A DNA stretch of 64,000 nucleotides from Copromyces sp. CBS 386.78 (taxonomy: Eukaryota > Ascomycota > Sordariomycetes > Sordariales > Sordariaceae): the NCBI GenBank assembly GCA_030685235.1, contig MU839125.1:1-64000 (forward strand), written 5' to 3'. Shown here in pieces: positions 62,505 to 64,000 of this stretch. Below the pieces are notes generated by a model that worked only from the letters and a program-made list of their open reading frames with translations, did not search any database and was not told the origin of the DNA. Every line of letters begins with the position of its first letter. Position 1 is the stretch's first letter. A program made the translations under genes and the position numbers.

Positions 62505-64000
62505 CTAGTTGTACTTGCGGAGCTGTAATAATGAAACACCTGTCAGTAAACAACATTCCTGAATATGGCCTACTAGTAAATGTGGGAAAGGGAACAATAA
62601 AACTTACATCCAAAGTCAAAGTCTTTGAGCTATTCACATCCTGATCGCGATAAACGCCCACCAGACTTTCACTATCCTGGAACAGCCCGGCCTTGAGACT
62701 GATGACGATGAACTGCATTCCGGGCCCGGCATGCTCGCGGATGTACTTCTTGATCTTCTCCACGTTGGCGTTATCCAGCGCCGCATCCACCTCGTCCAGC
62801 ACGAAGAAGGGCGACGGCTGGTAGCTGTGGATGGCGAACAGCAGCGCCAGCGCCGCCATGGTCTTCTCGCCTCCGGACAGGTGCTCCATGTCGCGGAACC
62901 GCTTGAGCGGCGGCATGGCGTGGTACTTGATGCCCGACAGGTAAGGGGTGTCCGTGTCCTCCTCGATGTCCAGGTACGCCTGGCCGCCGAGCGGGTACGC
63001 GTCGGAGCGTGTGAGGTCCTTGTACACGTGCGTGATCTGCTCCTGGATGTGCGTGAAGGCCTTGTTGAAGAGCTCGAAGCGCTTGTCTTTCACCTGGTTG
63101 AAGGCGTCCCGGGCGGCCTTGAGGGCGGCGCGCGAGTCCTCAAAGTCCTTTTCGGTCGACTCGAGGCGCGATTTGACCGACTCGAGACGCTCGATGGCGC
63201 GCATGTTGGGGTTCAGCTTCTCGATCTCGGCGGTGAGGGCAGAGATCTTTTCTTGCAGCTTGTCATCCACTTCATCGTTCGCGTCTTCGAGTAGTGCGTC
63301 ATCGAGGTTGTCGTAGTTGATCTCAATGCCGTAGTCGTCCATGGCAGCCTCCATAAGCTGCGCTTCCTGGTCTTCGTCTTCGCCATCAATGTCCATGGCA
63401 TCCTGATCCTTCTGTAGCAGTACGTCCTCGTTTGGAATGTCGTCGAGAGAGCCTTGCTGAAGAGGGATCTGGATCTGCTCAAGCTTACATCTCCTTAGTA
63501 GGGCAAGTTTTTGCGCGCTGCTTTGCTGCACTGTAGCTTCCAGGTTGCTGATCTCCTTTAACCTCACTTCAATGTCTCGGCTCCTCCTCTGTAGGTCTTG
63601 CTTGGCCTCCTGTACCTTCTTGGTCTTTTCTGCGTGGGAGACCTTGAGCTCTTCTAGACTTTGCTCAAGCTCCTCGAGCGCCTCCCGGTCTTCCGCCATC
63701 TCCTCCTCAATGGAGGCCTTCTCTTGTCGGTATGAATCCAGGTCTCGTTCGTGCCGTTGCAGGGTCTTTTCTAGTGACTGTATCCTGTCGCTGGTCGCCG
63801 TGTGTTGTGAGGTTTCCCATGTGATGTTGCTCTGAATGCGTTGTTTCTGGATATCAAAGTCTTGCCGCTTCTGGGCAGCTTCTTGTTCCAGAGTGCCCTG
63901 TTGGGCTTCATAGGCACGGACGTTCTCGTAGCCCAGCCTCTTGCAGAAATCTTTGAAGATCTTATCTTCGACGTCTGAGATGGCCTTTTCGAACTTTTGT
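62505..64000 (-). CDS. smc1: Cohesin subunit SMC1, C-terminal part (runs off the window)
   Basis: Partial at its 5' end: exon from 64000 (or beyond) to 62608 and a last exon 62522-62505 coding LRKYN-stop; the 85-nt intron has GTAAGT and TTACAG. About 470 residues are present. The first visible residues are coiled coil (FCKRLGYENVRAYEAQQGTL is a typical SMC1 segment near the hinge-proximal arm). A long acidic coiled coil follows (AMDIDGEDEDQEAQLMEAAM). The C-terminal ATPase head begins around DKRFELFNKAFTHIQEQITH and contains the ABC signature HLSGGEKTMAALALLFAIHS, Walker B FFVLDEVDAALDNANV and the QFIVISLKAGLFQDSESLVG switch segment. SMC1 pairs with SMC3 and the kleisin to form the cohesin ring for sister-chromatid cohesion, repair and loop formation. 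The N-terminal head and hinge lie to the right of the window. Confidence 0.95.

Overview
The window looks like nuclear DNA of a filamentous ascomycete, most likely Neurospora or a close Sordariales relative. The reasons are short introns (mostly 55-100 nt) with GTAAGT/GTACGT donors and CTAAC/CTGAC branch sites, Pezizomycotina-type proteins, and a 3-kb AT-rich tract with the hallmark of repeat-induced point mutation (RIP). It is a draft assembly: a 10-N gap lies at 47480-47489 inside an intron.

Layout. 1-3110: heavily mutated remains of a Ty1/copia retrotransposon on the minus strand; almost every CpA on the plus strand is gone while TpG remains. 5175-6809: coiled-coil protein with a Cys/His-rich N-terminus. 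8333-10186: NCBP3-like cap-binding protein, 3 exons. 11380-14177: Ser-rich coiled-coil protein, 4 exons. 16629-16716: intron-bearing tRNA-Tyr (minus). 23445-24410: R2R3-type MYB factor (minus). 24.4-35.7 kb: gene-poor, with a probable decayed gene at about 30.3-31.3 kb and a dense cluster of a short AGAGGTA motif at 32.5-35.4 kb. 35753-40825: O-GlcNAc transferase (minus). 47262-48281: ribosomal protein L12/uL11 (minus, 5 exons, first exon 4 nt). 48873-51453: COPII coat protein Sec23 (minus, 5 exons). 53313-55461: Kelch-type membrane-anchored protein (plus, 5 exons). 55774-56403: MAPEG/microsomal glutathione S-transferase 3-like protein (minus, 3 exons). 57295-59103: family X DNA polymerase with BRCT domain (minus). 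60525-61583: TFIIE alpha subunit (plus). 62505-64000: SMC1 cohesin subunit (minus, runs off the right edge).

The right third (47-64 kb) is a compact housekeeping block (translation, ER export, transcription initiation, DNA repair, chromosome cohesion). The middle (14-47 kb) is sparse, with small repeats and only three well-supported protein or RNA genes. No operon-like co-regulation is expected in this lineage, so neighbours need not share function. I did not find a CRISPR array, prokaryotic features or an evident biosynthetic cluster. Exon limits were worked out by hand from splice motifs, reading phase and conserved protein sequence; functions of recognised families rest on motif recall, not on a search.
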